From the NCBI RefSeq assembly GCF_008151785.1, contig NZ_CP036523.1, positions 124,001-188,000 of the forward strand: a stretch of 64,000 nucleotides of DNA, in the 5' to 3' direction. The translations under genes were made by a program, and so were the position numbers. The DNA comes from Peptacetobacter hiranonis. Lineage in GTDB: Bacteria; Bacillota; Clostridia; Peptostreptococcales; Peptostreptococcaceae. The notes beneath the pieces were generated by a model that was given only the letters and a program-made list of their open reading frames with translations, had not been told where the DNA came from and searched no databases. Shown here piece by piece: positions 19,765 through 29,643 of the stretch (the stretch's first letter is position 1; each line of letters starts with the position of its first letter).

Positions 19765-21654
19765 ATGAGAAAATTTGAGGCTGAAAGCTATGATATCGTA
19801 GTTGTCGGTGCTGGACATGCTGGATGTGAGGCAGCACTTGCATCTGCAAGAATGGGACATAAAACAGCTATGATAACAATGTCATTAGATTCTATAGCAG
19901 CACTTGCCTGTAACCCTTCAATAGGTGGAACAGGAAAAGGGCATTTAGTTAGAGAAATAGATGCACTTGGTGGAGAAATGGGTCTAAATATAGATAAAAC
20001 ATTTATCCAGAGTAGAATGTTAAATACTGCAAAGGGGCCAGCTGTACATTCTCTAAGAACTCAGGCGGATAAATTTAGATACCACGAAGAAATGAAAAAA
20101 ACTATAGAAAATCAGGAAAATCTTGATTTAATAATGGATGAAGTTGTAGAAATAGCTCATGACGGGCAGACTGTTACAGGTGTAATAACTAGAATGGGTG
20201 CTATATACAGAGCAAAAGCTACAATACTTGCTACAGGAGTATATTTAAACTCAAAAATATTTATAGGAGAGGTATCATTTAATGAAGGTCCAAATGCATT
20301 AGGATATGCAGCATATCTAACAGATAGTTTAAAAGAACTTGGACTTAGAATGAGAAGATTTAAAACAGGAACGCCTTGTAGAGTACATAGAGATAGCGTA
20401 GATTTTTCTAAAATGGATAGACAGGATGGGGATGCAAAAATAGTTCCATTCTCATTTATGAACGATAAAATAGAAAGAGAACAGGTTCCATGTTACCTAA
20501 CTAGAACTACTGCTGAAACAAAACAGATGATAGAGGAAAATATAAAAAGATCTGCAATGTATGGTGGAGAAATAGAAGGCGTTGGACCTAGATACTGTCC
20601 ATCAATAGAAGATAAAATAGTGAGATTTTCAGACAAAGAAACTCATCAGATATTTATAGAACCAGAAGGATTAAATACAAAAGAAATGTACGTTCAGGGA
20701 CTTTCTACAAGTTTACCTTTTGAAATACAGAAAGATATGTATAAAACTGTATTAGGTCTTGAAAATGTAAAAGTAATGAGACCTGCTTATGCAATCGAGT
20801 ATGATTGTATAGATCCAACTCAGTTAAAACTAAACCTTGAAATAAAAGGTGTAGAAAACTTATTCAGTGCAGGACAGTTCAATGGAACATCAGGGTATGA
20901 AGAAGCTGCAGCACAGGGATTAATAGCTGGGATAAATGCAGTTAGAAAAATAGAAGGAAAAGAACCATTTACACTAGATAGATCAGAAGCATATATAGGT
21001 GTTCTTTTAGATGACCTTGTAACTAAGGGAACTAACGAGCCTTATAGAATGATGACTTCAAGATGTGAATATAGATTATATTTAAGACAGGACAATGCAG
21101 ATATGAGACTTACAGAAAAAGGATATGAAATAGGTCTTGTAACTGAAGAAAGATATCAGAAATACCTAGCTAAAAAAGAAATGGTAGAAAAAGAATTTGA
21201 AAGATTAAAAGAAGTTAGAGTAACTCCAAAAGAATCAAATGAAGTAATGGAAGCTCATGGATTTGCTAAGCTAAACGTAGGATTATCTTTATATGAATTC
21301 TTAAAAAGACCAGAAGTTGATTATGCATTAATAGACGAACTTGGCAAAGGTGCTGGTGATGATGTACCTGATTATGTAAAAGAACAGTGTGTAATAGTCA
21401 CTAAATACGAAGGCTATATAGATAAACAGTTAAAACAGATAGACCAATTTAAAAAGCTAGAAAGCAAAAAATTAAGCGAATCAATAAACTACTCTGAAAT
21501 AGAAGGATTAAGACTAGAAGCTAGACAGAAACTAGATGCAATAAAACCAAACTCTGTTGGTCAGGCATCGAGAATATCTGGAGTTTCTCCAGCTGATATC
21601 TCTGTACTTCTTGTATACCTTGAACAGATGAGAAGAGGTAAGAAAAATGACTAA
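19765..21654 (+). CDS. mnmG: tRNA uridine-5-carboxymethylaminomethyl modification enzyme MnmG
   Basis: 629 residues, FAD-dependent partner of MnmE. Dinucleotide-binding motif [15 protein letters not shown] near residue 12-26; other family segments are [17 protein letters not shown] and [10 protein letters not shown]; a GIDA_assoc C-terminal helical domain follows. An AAAGGTGG ribosome site precedes the ATG. The last 8 bases overlap rsmG. Confidence 0.96.
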   Translation: MRKFEAESYDIVVVGAGHAGCEAALASARMGHKTAMITMSLDSIAALACNPSIGGTGKGHLVREIDALGGEMGLNIDKTFIQSRMLNTAKGPAVHSLRTQADKFRYHEEMKKTIENQENLDLIMDEVVEIAHDGQTVTGVITRMGAIYRAKATILATGVYLNSKIFIGEVSFNEGPNALGYAAYLTDSLKELGLRMRRFKTGTPCRVHRDSVDFSKMDRQDGDAKIVPFSFMNDKIEREQVPCYLTRTTAETKQMIEENIKRSAMYGGEIEGVGPRYCPSIEDKIVRFSDKETHQIFIEPEGLNTKEMYVQGLSTSLPFEIQKDMYKTVLGLENVKVMRPAYAIEYDCIDPTQLKLNLEIKGVENLFSAGQFNGTSGYEEAAAQGLIAGINAVRKIEGKEPFTLDRSEAYIGVLLDDLVTKGTNEPYRMMTSRCEYRLYLRQDNADMRLTEKGYEIGLVTEERYQKYLAKKEMVEKEFERLKEVRVTPKESNEVMEAHGFAKLNVGLSLYEFLKRPEVDYALIDELGKGAGDDVPDYVKEQCVIVTKYEGYIDKQLKQIDQFKKLESKKLSESINYSEIEGLRLEARQKLDAIKPNSVGQASRISGVSPADISVLLVYLEQMRRGKKND

Positions 21655-22372
21655 TGTAAATAGAGAGCTATTAAAAAATGGAATAGAAGATTTTGGTTTA
21701 ACAGCAGACGATAAAACATTAGATAGATTTAGAATGTATAGAGAACTTCTTGCTGAATGGAACCGGAAAATGAATCTGACAGGAATAGACGACGAAAAAG
21801 GAACATATATAAAACACTTTTTAGACTCAGTATCTGCTGTAAAAGGTGGATATATAAAAGACGGAATGTCTATAATAGATGTAGGAACAGGTGCAGGATT
21901 CCCTGGGGTTCCATTAAAAGTGTGTTTAGAAAATACAAAAGTAACTCTACTAGATTCTTTAAATAAAAGAATAAACTTCCTTCAGGAAGTATGCAATCAG
22001 TTAGAGCTTGAAGATGTAGAGTTTATACATGGTAGAGCAGAAGACTTTGGAAAAAATCCAGATTATAGAGAACAGTACGATGTAGCTACAGCTAGAGCAG
22101 TTGCTGGACTTCCAATATTAATGGAATTCTGTGTACCATTTATAAAGGTAGGAGGATACTTTGTATGTTTAAAAGGACCTAATGCCGATTTAGAGCTTGA
22201 AGAATCTAAAAAGGCTATGGAAGTTCTTGGAATAGAATTTGTTGAAAAGCTAGATATACAGCTTCCAGAAACAGATTTAAACCACAACATACTGGTATTC
22301 AAAAAAGTATCTGAAACACCTTCAAAATATCCGAGAAAAGCTGGAAAACCAGCAAAATCACCGATAAAATAA
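21647..22372 (+). CDS. rsmG: 16S rRNA (guanine-527-N7)-methyltransferase
   Basis: 241 residues. The SAM-binding motif is [14 protein letters not shown] (about residues 77-90). It methylates G527 in the decoding region of 16S rRNA; loss gives low-level streptomycin resistance in known cases. A basic, proline-rich tail (about 225-241) extends beyond the usual end. It overlaps mnmG by 8 bases. Its stop codon overlaps a Noc-binding-site-like palindrome. Confidence 0.94.
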   Translation: MTNVNRELLKNGIEDFGLTADDKTLDRFRMYRELLAEWNRKMNLTGIDDEKGTYIKHFLDSVSAVKGGYIKDGMSIIDVGTGAGFPGVPLKVCLENTKVTLLDSLNKRINFLQEVCNQLELEDVEFIHGRAEDFGKNPDYREQYDVATARAVAGLPILMEFCVPFIKVGGYFVCLKGPNADLELEESKKAMEVLGIEFVEKLDIQLPETDLNHNILVFKKVSETPSKYPRKAGKPAKSPIK

Positions 22373-22385
22373 TTTCCCGGAAAAT
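22372..22385. promoter_or_regulatory. Noc-binding-site-like palindrome (NBS)
   Basis: ATTTCCCGGAAAAT matches the B. subtilis Noc consensus ATTTCCCGGGAAAT at 13 of 14 positions. It lies between rsmG and noc, 28 bases before the noc ATG. CCCGG is very rare in this AT-rich window, so a chance match is unlikely. Confidence 0.65.
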
Positions 22386-22412
22386 AATTCTATAAAGTAA
22401 GAGAGGATAATT

Positions 22413-23219
22413 ATGGGAGAAAAAAAGATAATAGAAGTAGAAATAGACAGCATATTACCAAATCCATATCAGCCTAGACTTCACTTTTCAGATAGTGCAT
22501 TAAAAGAATTGGCTGATTCTATAAAAATACACGGAATTATACAGCCGATAACTGTCAGAAAAAAAGATGATCACTATGAAATAGTTGCTGGAGAAAGAAG
22601 ATTTAGAGCATCTAAATTAGCTGGACTTGAAAAAGTTCCAGTTATAATAACTGATATGAATGATGAGGCTTCTGCAGTTGTTGCGATGCTTGAAAACCTA
22701 CAGAGAGAAGATTTAGACTACCTAGAAGAAGCTATAGGATATAGCAACTTAATAAAGGAATATGGATTTACACAGCAGCAGCTTGCGGAAAAATTAGGAA
22801 AAAGTCAGTCTACAATAGCCAACAAGATAAGACTTCTAAAGCTTCCTGAACATATAAGAAATGAAGCTATGGAAAAAGGATTATCTGAAAGACATACAAG
22901 AGCACTTCTAAAGCTTTTAAAACTAGATGATGAAGAAATTATAAGAAAAGCAATAGATAAGATATCTAAAAATCAGATGACAGTTAAAAAAGCTGAAACT
23001 ATGATAAAAGATATCCTAGATAATCCTAAAGAAGAGCCTAAAACAGAGGAAGAGCCACCTAAAAGAAATATGAAGGCTATGATAAATATGAGAATATACC
23101 TAAACACTATAAAGCAGGCGTATGATATGATAAAAAATACTGGGGTAGATGCTCAGTATAAAGAAGTTGAAAAAGACGATTACGTAGATGTAATTGTTAG
23201 AATACCAAAAAGAAAATAA
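22413..23219 (+). CDS. noc: Nucleoid occlusion protein Noc (ParB family)
   Basis: 268 residues. ParB N-terminal CTP-binding motifs: GERRFRA (about 66-72) and ENLQREDLDYLEEA (about 93-106). A central helix-turn-helix is around FTQQQLAEKLGKSQSTIANKIR, followed by an acidic Pro-rich linker and a dimerisation tail. Position right after rsmG is that of noc, and the NBS-like palindrome at 22372 supports Noc over ParB specificity. It would bind NBS sites and block division over the nucleoid. ATG preceded by AGAGAGG. Confidence 0.85.
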   Translation: MGEKKIIEVEIDSILPNPYQPRLHFSDSALKELADSIKIHGIIQPITVRKKDDHYEIVAGERRFRASKLAGLEKVPVIITDMNDEASAVVAMLENLQREDLDYLEEAIGYSNLIKEYGFTQQQLAEKLGKSQSTIANKIRLLKLPEHIRNEAMEKGLSERHTRALLKLLKLDDEEIIRKAIDKISKNQMTVKKAETMIKDILDNPKEEPKTEEEPPKRNMKAMINMRIYLNTIKQAYDMIKNTGVDAQYKEVEKDDYVDVIVRIPKRK

Positions 23220-23227
23220 ATAAAAAT

Positions 23228-23270
23228 AAAAAGTAACTATGAAAGTATTATTTTGTAGTTACTTTTTTTT
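23228..23270 (+). terminator. Terminator after noc
   Basis: AAGTAACTA (23231-23239) pairs with TAGTTACTT (23256-23264), then T8. Confidence 0.85.
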
Positions 23271-23345
23271 ATGGAATTTATGCAATAAAAATTTCAGATA
23301 AAAAATAAAAAGAGTTTATCGTATTTATAAATCTGAAAATTATAA

Positions 23346-23374
23346 TTGACATTGTCAGAAAAATAATATATATT
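23346..23374 (+). promoter_or_regulatory. metY promoter
   Basis: TTGACA (23346-23351), 17 bases, TATATT (23369-23374), about 40 bases before the metY ATG. I see no SAM riboswitch or T-box in this leader, which is too short for either. Confidence 0.65.
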
Positions 23375-23415
23375 TTAATTTTATAAATATTTAAAATTAA
23401 TAGGAGGAATTTAAA

Positions 23416-24687
23416 ATGACAGGAATAGAAACAAAATGTGTACAATCAGGATACAAACCAGGAAATGGAGAACCAAGACAGCTTCCTATATACCAGAGTA
23501 CAACTTTTAAATACGATACAAGTTCAGATATGGGTAAATTATTCGACCTTGAATCAGATGGATATATGTATTCAAGACTTGCAAACCCTACATGCGATTT
23601 TGTGGCAAAAAAAATAGCTGACCTTGAAGGTGGAACAGCGGCAATGCTTACAAGCTCAGGTCAGGCAGCAAACTTCTTTGCAGTATTCAATATAGCTGAA
23701 GCTGGAGATCATATAGTTTCATCAGCTACAATATATGGTGGAACATTTAACCTTTTCTCTGTAACAATGAAAAAAATGGGAATAGATTTTACATTTGTAT
23801 CACCAGATTGTACAGAAGAAGAACTTAACCGGGCATTTAGACCAAATACAAAGGCGGTATTTGGTGAAACAATAGCAAACCCTGTACTTACAGTACTTGA
23901 TATAGAAAAATTTGCAAAAGCAGCACATGCACATGGTGTTCCTCTAATAGTAGATAATACATTTGCTACACCTATAAACTGTAGACCTTTTGAATGGGGA
24001 GCAGATATAGTAACTCACTCTACAAGTAAATATATGGACGGTCATGCATCTGCAATAGGTGGATGTATAGTTGATTCGGGAAAATTTGACTGGACAAAAT
24101 ATCCTGACAAATTCCCTGGACTATGTACTCCAGATGAAAGTTATCATGGTGTTACATATACAGAAAAATTTGGTATAGAAGGAGCATTTATAACTAAATG
24201 TGTGGCTCAGCTTATGAGAGATTTCGGCTCAAATCAGCAGGCACAGATTGCATACCTTCTTAACATAGGACTTGAAAGTCTTCATCTAAGAGTAAAAAGA
24301 CATTGTGACAGTGCACTTAAGGTAGCAAAATTCCTTGAAGAAAACGAAAATATAGCATGGGTAAATTATCCTGGACTTGAAAGCAATAAATACTATGAAA
24401 CAGCAAGTAAATATCTTCCAAATGGAAGCTGTGGAGTAATAAGCTTTGGTGTAAAAGGCGGAAGAAAAGCTGCTGAAGAATTTATGGGAAAACTTAAAAT
24501 AGCTAATATAGAAACACATGTTGCAGATTCTCATACATGTTGTCTTCATCCAGCAAGCTCAACGCACAGACAACTTTCTGATGAACAGCTTGTAGATGCA
24601 GGAGTTTCTGCGGATCTTGTAAGACTTTCAATAGGACTTGAAGATCCGAAAGATATAATAGAAGATTTAAAACAGGCACTTTTATAG
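23416..24687 (+). CDS. metY: O-acetylhomoserine sulfhydrylase (PLP)
   Basis: 423 residues, Cys/Met-metabolism PLP family. The Schiff-base lysine is Lys205 in [16 protein letters not shown]-type and YGGTFNLF motifs are present. It converts O-acetylhomoserine and sulfide to homocysteine. The next gene, 11 bases away, makes the substrate, so metY-metA is a two-gene methionine operon. It stands where parA/soj would be expected between noc and parB. Confidence 0.93.
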   Translation: MTGIETKCVQSGYKPGNGEPRQLPIYQSTTFKYDTSSDMGKLFDLESDGYMYSRLANPTCDFVAKKIADLEGGTAAMLTSSGQAANFFAVFNIAEAGDHIVSSATIYGGTFNLFSVTMKKMGIDFTFVSPDCTEEELNRAFRPNTKAVFGETIANPVLTVLDIEKFAKAAHAHGVPLIVDNTFATPINCRPFEWGADIVTHSTSKYMDGHASAIGGCIVDSGKFDWTKYPDKFPGLCTPDESYHGVTYTEKFGIEGAFITKCVAQLMRDFGSNQQAQIAYLLNIGLESLHLRVKRHCDSALKVAKFLEENENIAWVNYPGLESNKYYETASKYLPNGSCGVISFGVKGGRKAAEEFMGKLKIANIETHVADSHTCCLHPASSTHRQLSDEQLVDAGVSADLVRLSIGLEDPKDIIEDLKQALL

Positions 24688-24698
24688 GGGGTGTTTAT

Positions 24699-25619
24699 AT
24701 GCCTATAAAAATACCGGATGCACTTCCAGCAGCGAAGACGCTAAAAGAAGAAAATATATTTGTAATGACAGAAAAAAGAGCTATAACTCAGGATATAAGA
24801 CCGCTTAGAGTTGTAATTCTGAATCTGATGCCTAAAAAAATAGAAACAGAAACACAGATATCAAGACTACTTGGAAATTCTCCAATACAAGTAGAACTTG
24901 AACTTATAGCTACAAAAAGTCATACATCAAAAAATACACCGATAGAACATATGCTGTCATTTTATAAAACATTTGATGATATAAAAGACCAGAAATTTGA
25001 CGGTATGATAATAACAGGAGCTCCGGTTGAGATGATGCCTTTTGAAAAGGTGGATTACTGGGATGAACTGTGTGAAATAATGGAATGGTCTAAAAAGAAC
25101 GTACACAGTACATTCCATATATGCTGGGGAGCACAGGCTGGGCTTTATTATCACTATGGTATAAATAAAAAAATACTTCCTCAGAAGATGTTTGGGGTAT
25201 TTCCTCATAAAGTTGAATTCAAAAACTCTACACTTTTCAGAGGATTTGACGATATATTCTATGTACCTCATTCAAGACATACAACAGTAAGCAGAGATGA
25301 TATAGAAAAAGAGCCGAAACTAGATATACTTTCTTCTTCAGATGAAGCTGGGGTATATGCAGTTGCTACAGAGTCTGGAAATCAGATATTCATAATGGGA
25401 CATTCAGAATACGATGCGGTAACTCTGGAAGCTGAATATCTGAGAGATAAAAATGCAGGACTTGAGATAGCGGTTCCGAAAAACTACTATCCCAATGATG
25501 ACGATACAAAACAACCTATGGTAACATGGAGATCTGGTGCAAATCTTCTTTATTCAAATTGGCTTAATTATTTTGTATACCAGACAACTCCTTACGATAT
25601 AAACAAAGTTAGAGTATAA
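24699..25619 (+). CDS. metA: Homoserine O-acetyltransferase MetA
   Basis: 306 residues, HTS family of the glutamine amidotransferase-like fold. Nucleophile Cys142 in HICWGAQAG, His235 and Glu237 in GHSEYD. Glu111 (TGAPVEMM) is the residue that gives acetyl-CoA rather than succinyl-CoA specificity; succinyltransferases have Gly there. This agrees with the adjacent metY, which uses O-acetylhomoserine. GGGGGTG ribosome site. Confidence 0.92.
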   Translation: MPIKIPDALPAAKTLKEENIFVMTEKRAITQDIRPLRVVILNLMPKKIETETQISRLLGNSPIQVELELIATKSHTSKNTPIEHMLSFYKTFDDIKDQKFDGMIITGAPVEMMPFEKVDYWDELCEIMEWSKKNVHSTFHICWGAQAGLYYHYGINKKILPQKMFGVFPHKVEFKNSTLFRGFDDIFYVPHSRHTTVSRDDIEKEPKLDILSSSDEAGVYAVATESGNQIFIMGHSEYDAVTLEAEYLRDKNAGLEIAVPKNYYPNDDDTKQPMVTWRSGANLLYSNWLNYFVYQTTPYDINKVRV

Positions 25620-25640
25620 TTAAAAAATTGAATAAATGTC

Positions 25641-25676
25641 AAAAAATAAGGATATGGAAACATATTCTTATTTTTT
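25641..25676 (+). terminator. Terminator after metA
   Basis: AAAAATAAG-ATATG pairs with CATAT-CTTATTTTT around a GAAA loop and ends in T6. Confidence 0.8.
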
Positions 25677-25758
25677 AATTTATTAAAAAAATAGATATAA
25701 AAAAATAGGCTTAGGTTATATAATATAAGATAACAAATATTAAAGGAAGATGATAAAT

Positions 25759-26538
25759 ATGAAAGAGATTGAAATATATAAAATATATCCCAATAAAAAT
25801 CAGCCAAGAAAGAATTTTGACGAAGAAAAGATTCAGGAATTAGCAGACTCAATAAATAAATATGGACTATTGCAGCCAATAATACTAAAGGAAGATTCAA
25901 ATGGAGAATATATGATAATTGCTGGAGAGAGAAGATTCACAGCTTGCAAAAAACTAGGAATGAAAAAAATACCAGCTATAATAAAAGATGTTTCATACGA
26001 GGAAATAGATAAATTGGCGATAATAGAAAACCTACAGAGAGAGGATTTAAGCCCTGTTGAAGAGGCAAAAGCGTATAAAAGACTTATAGAAAAATACAAC
26101 CTTACACAGACACAATTATCCGAATCTGTTGGAAAGAGTAGACCGTATATAACAAACAGTATGAGATTATTAAACCTTTGTGATAAAGTGCTAGATATGC
26201 TAGATAAAAATGAAATAAGTTCAGGACATGGAAAAGTTCTTTTAAGAATTGATGATATTGAAGAACAGGAAAGACTTGCAAAAAAAATTGTAAGGGATAA
26301 ACTTTCTGTACGTCAGCTTGAGTCTATAGTTAATAATATGCAGAACAAAGAAAAAAAAGAGAAAAATAAACCTGTGTATGAGAAGGATTTATTTGTACTT
26401 CAAGCAGAGGATACTATGAGAAATATACTAGGTACTAAGGTGAATATAACTAAGGGTAAAAAGAGTGGAAAGATTGAGATAGAGTACTATAGTGACGAAG
26501 ATTTAGAAGCTATAATAAATATGCTTTTAGGGGAATAA
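25759..26538 (+). CDS. parB: Chromosome-partitioning protein ParB/Spo0J
   Basis: 259 residues from the ATG at 25759, preceded by AAAGGAAG at a normal distance; an ATG at 25750 is too close to that site. CTPase motifs GERRFTA and ENLQREDLSPVEEA; helix-turn-helix at LTQTQLSESVGKSRPYITNSMR; C-terminal dimer domain. ParB clamps load at parS and organise the origin with SMC. No ParA/Soj gene is adjacent and no clear parS is seen in the window. Confidence 0.88.
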   Translation: MKEIEIYKIYPNKNQPRKNFDEEKIQELADSINKYGLLQPIILKEDSNGEYMIIAGERRFTACKKLGMKKIPAIIKDVSYEEIDKLAIIENLQREDLSPVEEAKAYKRLIEKYNLTQTQLSESVGKSRPYITNSMRLLNLCDKVLDMLDKNEISSGHGKVLLRIDDIEEQERLAKKIVRDKLSVRQLESIVNNMQNKEKKEKNKPVYEKDLFVLQAEDTMRNILGTKVNITKGKKSGKIEIEYYSDEDLEAIINMLLGE

Positions 26539-26540
26539 AA

Positions 26541-26628
26541 AAAGTGTAGCCCTTCTGGCTAGAAAGGGCTACACCTCGAAACGTAAACTATAAAAAAGTA
26601 TCGACTACCTAACGATAAATAGTCAATA
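26541..26628 (-). ncRNA. Candidate small RNA on the minus strand
   Basis: On the minus strand an extended -10 (TGGTATAAT, plus 26635-26643) is followed by about 55 bases with no reading frame, including GACTA/TAGTC pairing. A very strong hairpin comes next: GTGTAGCCCTT pairs perfectly with AAGGGCTACAC (plus 26544-26574), then seven T's. In the plus direction no T tract follows, so the hairpin is not a parB terminator. Predicted RNA is about 85-90 nt. I do not recognise the family; the -35 is weak. Confidence 0.55.
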
Positions 26629-26704
26629 GAACATATTATACCATAAAAGAAAAAAATTGGAATACTATAAAATTAATTTAAACTAAAATTAATTTTTAAC
26701 AAAT

Positions 26705-26735
26705 AAAAAAGGTCATCCTAAATGGATGACCTTAT
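26705..26735 (-). terminator. Terminator after the GerMN lipoprotein gene
   Basis: GGTCATCC (26711-26718) pairs with GGATGACC (26724-26731); on the minus strand it is followed by T6. Confidence 0.8.
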
Positions 26736-26762
26736 ATTTTATAAACTTAAAATATAAAATAT

Positions 26763-27407
26763 TTAATTTTCATCAGCTTCAACATCTTCGCCAGTCCCCT
26801 GATTTAATCCAGTTCTCTGTGGTTTTAGATAATCGCCTTTACCTAATACTATATGACCACTTTCATAATCTCCACCGTCAACTGTAATCTGTAGCTGCTC
26901 GATATCAAAGTTTTCTATAAATGTCTGAGCAACAGCATCTAGCATTAAAGACTCTGCACTACTTCCTAGATTAGAATTAACAAATGCTTTATTGACATCT
27001 AGGATACCAGTTTCTGTACCGTCAGCCTCAGTTATATCAAAGCTATTCATTTTTGCATCTTTAGGTATAACTCCTAGATTCTGTAGGCTTTCAAATACCT
27101 GTTCTGGAGTTTCCTTTTTACCGTCAATTCTATTTTCTATTAATTTTTCATTATCTAAATCGTAGTTGTATACTATTATACTTTCTTCAGCTTCTTCTTC
27201 ATTTTCTAGCTTATCTTTGTCGTCTTTATTGTCTTTGTCATTTTTATCATCTTTTTTATCCTCATTCTTATCAGAGTTTTCCTGCTGAGTCTGAGTTGTG
27301 CTATTCTTATCTTCTTCTTTTTTGCTACTATCAGTTTTGCTACATCCCACAAAAGCAACCGCTAAAGCAAGAACTAGCGCAAATGATGTTAATTTTTTTA
27401 TTTTCAT
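26763..27407 (-). CDS. Lipoprotein with GerMN domain
   Basis: 214 residues. The N-terminus MKIKKLTSFALVLALAVAF is a signal peptide ending in FVGC, a slightly atypical lipobox with Cys22 as the lipid site. A low-complexity Lys/Asp/Glu linker (about 25-75) leads to a GerMN-like domain (about 95-185; ILDVNKAFVNSN and QLQITVDGG). GerM was named from spore germination, but the domain is widespread in non-sporulating Firmicutes. It is probably a cell-surface or wall-associated protein; ligand unknown. Monocistronic. Confidence 0.75.
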   Translation of the reverse strand: MKIKKLTSFALVLALAVAFVGCSKTDSSKKEEDKNSTTQTQQENSDKNEDKKDDKNDKDNKDDKDKLENEEEAEESIIVYNYDLDNEKLIENRIDGKKETPEQVFESLQNLGVIPKDAKMNSFDITEADGTETGILDVNKAFVNSNLGSSAESLMLDAVAQTFIENFDIEQLQITVDGGDYESGHIVLGKGDYLKPQRTGLNQGTGEDVEADEN

Positions 27408-27749
27408 AATACTTTCCTCCTAAATTAAAAAATTACATTAGAATTATATTTTGAACGGCGAATATATAACTCACCAAATTCAATTAAGTATTTGGATTAG
27501 TTATATTATACTACACTTTGAAAATATAGAGGCTACAAAAGGATTACAACGGATTTGGATAATCCTTGTCGTTAATGAAGAAGTTGTAACCTAAAAGTAT
27601 ATACTATGAAAAATATGTGACAAATTTATATAGACGTTGTAAAATTAGGATATAGAAAAAATCTATAAAAAGTATATCACTATATATATTTAGATGTGAT
27701 AAAATTAAAAAGTAAAATAAATTAATTTTTTAAAGGGAGATGTTTAAAA
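27408..27749. other. 342-base divergent intergenic region with a foldable segment
   Basis: Holds the promoters for the lipoprotein gene (minus) and yedF (plus). GGATTACAAC (27541-27550) can pair with GTTGTAACC (27583-27591) with one bulge, enclosing GGATT/AATCC (27551-27555 with 27561-27565). I recognise no riboswitch class here. The rest is AT-rich sequence. Confidence 0.4.
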
Positions 27750-28343
27750 ATGATAAAAGTAGATGCTAGAGGATTAGCTTGTCCAAAACCAGTTATAAAC
27801 ACTAAAAAAGAATTAGAAAAAATAGCTGAAGGAACAGTAGTTACTACAGTTGATAACACTACTGCGAAAGAAAATCTTTTAAAATTAGCTAGATCTCTTA
27901 ACTGTGAAGCAACAGTTATAAAAGAAGAAGACGGTGAAATAGAAGTTCAGATAGTTAAAGGGGAAGCTGCAGCTGAAGTAGCTACTGAATCAAATGACGA
28001 TTTATGTGATCAGGTAGTATTTATATCATCTGATAGAATGGGTTCAGGAAATGATGAATTAGGAAAAGTTCTTATAAAAGGATTCATATACACTTTAACA
28101 GAAACAAAACCATATCCAAAAGCAGTTGTTCTAGTTAACGGTGGTGTTACACTATCTACTGAAAACGAAGCTACTGTAGAAAATCTTAAAAAATTAGAAG
28201 AAGCTGGTGTACAGGTATTATCTTGTGGAACATGCTTAGACTACTATGGACTAAAAGATCAGTTAAAAGCTGGTGTAGTAAGTAATATGTACGACATAGT
28301 TGAAACATTAAAAGGTGCATCAAACACAATAACAATAGGATAA
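27750..28343 (+). CDS. yedF: Sulfurtransferase-like selenium metabolism protein YedF
   Basis: 197 residues in two domains: TusA/SirA-like (1-70) with the CPKP motif and Cys11 in RGLACPKPV, and a DsrE-like C-terminal domain (about 88-195) with Cys residues in VLSCGTCLDYYG. YedF proteins go with selenium-using genomes and often with YedE transporters; none is beside it. It may carry sulfur or selenium. AAAGGGAGATG ribosome site. A DUF3343 gene 1 kb away supports the selenium context. Confidence 0.85.
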   Translation: MIKVDARGLACPKPVINTKKELEKIAEGTVVTTVDNTTAKENLLKLARSLNCEATVIKEEDGEIEVQIVKGEAAAEVATESNDDLCDQVVFISSDRMGSGNDELGKVLIKGFIYTLTETKPYPKAVVLVNGGVTLSTENEATVENLKKLEEAGVQVLSCGTCLDYYGLKDQLKAGVVSNMYDIVETLKGASNTITIG

Positions 28344-28368
28344 TTTTTAAAACTAAATACAATAAAAT

Positions 28369-28409
28369 AAAATGGACTACTACAAAATTTGTAATAGTCC
28401 ATTTCTTAT
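28369..28409. terminator. Bidirectional terminator between yedF and the MerR gene
   Basis: AATGGACTA (28371-28379) pairs with TAGTCCATT (28395-28403), A-rich before and T-rich after. Confidence 0.8.
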
Positions 28410-28410
28410 T

Positions 28411-29163
28411 TTATAAATTATTTTCTATAGCCATAGATAGATAGTCGGCACACCCTTCTATATTTCTATCGTAATATTCTTTAAATCTCTCATCCATTAT
28501 ATACATCATAGCAAGTGATTTATGTGCTTCTACGCTATATTTATTCCATGTCATTTTTATCCATTTTTGATGCATATTAGCAAGTTCTTTTGCTTCTTTG
28601 CTATCTAAATCTAGATTTTCTTTTACACATTTTTCAACTAGAGTAAGGATATTTTCTTCTAATTCTTTAAACATATTATAATCCTCCTCGCTCATATTAA
28701 GCATTTTTCTATTAGATTCATCAACTGAATCATTTCCATATTTTTCCCTTATTTCTTTTCCGTAATTTTTTTCATTTTCATCTACTAAATTCTTTTTAAA
28801 TACTTCAAACTTTTCCTTATCACTCATATTATATTCTCCTTTCAATGATTTTATAGATAGTTTTACAGAATTAATCATTCTATCTATTTTTTTCTTTTCT
28901 TCCTCAAGACTAACAAGATGTTCTTCAAGAGCAGAATATAAATCAAAATCTTTACGATAGATTATTTCCTTAATTGTTTGCAGATCAAGCCCTCTTTCTT
29001 TGTAAAAAAGTATCTGCTGCAAAAGAGCTACCTCATTATCATCATAATATCTATATCCAGATTCATTTATAAAGCTTGGTTTTAATAATCCAATCTCATC
29101 ATAATATCTAAGTGTTCTCGAGCTTACACCTGATATTTCAGAAAGTTTTCCTGTACTGTACAT
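28411..29163 (-). CDS. MerR-family regulator with TipAS-like effector domain
   Basis: 250 residues. The N-terminal MerR winged helix (TGKLSEISGVSSRTLRYYDE, then GYRYYDDNEV) covers about 1-70, a long dimer helix about 75-110, and a C-terminal helical TipAS-type domain (about 130-250; HQKWIKMTWNKYS...AHKSLAMMY). TipAS domains bind thiopeptides and other amphipathic drugs, so it may be a drug-sensing activator. No efflux gene is adjacent on its strand. Regulation of nearby genes is not shown. Confidence 0.82.
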   Translation of the reverse strand: MYSTGKLSEISGVSSRTLRYYDEIGLLKPSFINESGYRYYDDNEVALLQQILFYKERGLDLQTIKEIIYRKDFDLYSALEEHLVSLEEEKKKIDRMINSVKLSIKSLKGEYNMSDKEKFEVFKKNLVDENEKNYGKEIREKYGNDSVDESNRKMLNMSEEDYNMFKELEENILTLVEKCVKENLDLDSKEAKELANMHQKWIKMTWNKYSVEAHKSLAMMYIMDERFKEYYDRNIEGCADYLSMAIENNL

Positions 29164-29366
29164 TTAAAATCCCTCCCTACAAATAACAGTTTAATCTATT
29201 ACGCAACGTAAGAGTCAATAAAAAATAAAAATAAATGGAAAATAATTAAATTCTTTACTATAATATAATGTATAAAAAATTGTTGGTATACAAAAATAAT
29301 AAAAATAAAAAATACTAGAAAATTACTAGTGTCATAAAATTCACAAAATTTAGGAGGAAAATAACA

Positions 29367-29630
29367 ATGGAAACAATGTATATAGTGGCATTTAACTCAA
29401 CTCACAATGCTATAAAAACAGAAAAATTATTACAGAAAGACGATATAAAAGCAACAACACTTCCAACACCAAGAGAAATAAGTGCAAGTTGTGGAATATC
29501 AATAAAATTCGAAAAAGAAGATTTAGAAAGAGTAAAAAATGTTCTTTCTGAAAATAGTATAGATTGCAAAGGTCTATTTATGATAGAAAAACACGAAGGT
29601 GGTAAAAGAAGCGCTTCAGAATTAAACTAA
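29367..29630 (+). CDS. DUF3343 protein (second copy)
   Basis: 87 residues, paralogue of the protein at 2414-2668: the motif TPREISASCGISIKFE (about 32-47) matches TPRKLSKCCGISL, but one of the two adjacent Cys is replaced by Ser. Followed after 13 bases by a DUF951 gene, probably co-transcribed. The family is linked to selenium/sulfur handling by context only. Confidence 0.75.
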   Translation: METMYIVAFNSTHNAIKTEKLLQKDDIKATTLPTPREISASCGISIKFEKEDLERVKNVLSENSIDCKGLFMIEKHEGGKRSASELN

Positions 29631-29643
29631 TGGAGGTATTGTT

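Noticed and set aside
25592-25900. Minus-strand hydrophobic frame of 102 residues
   Set aside because: Antisense to the metA end, its terminator and the parB start; an AT-rich shadow frame.
26544-26574. Strong hairpin as a parB terminator
   Set aside because: No T tract follows in the plus direction; the T7 is on the minus-strand side, so it belongs to a minus-strand RNA.
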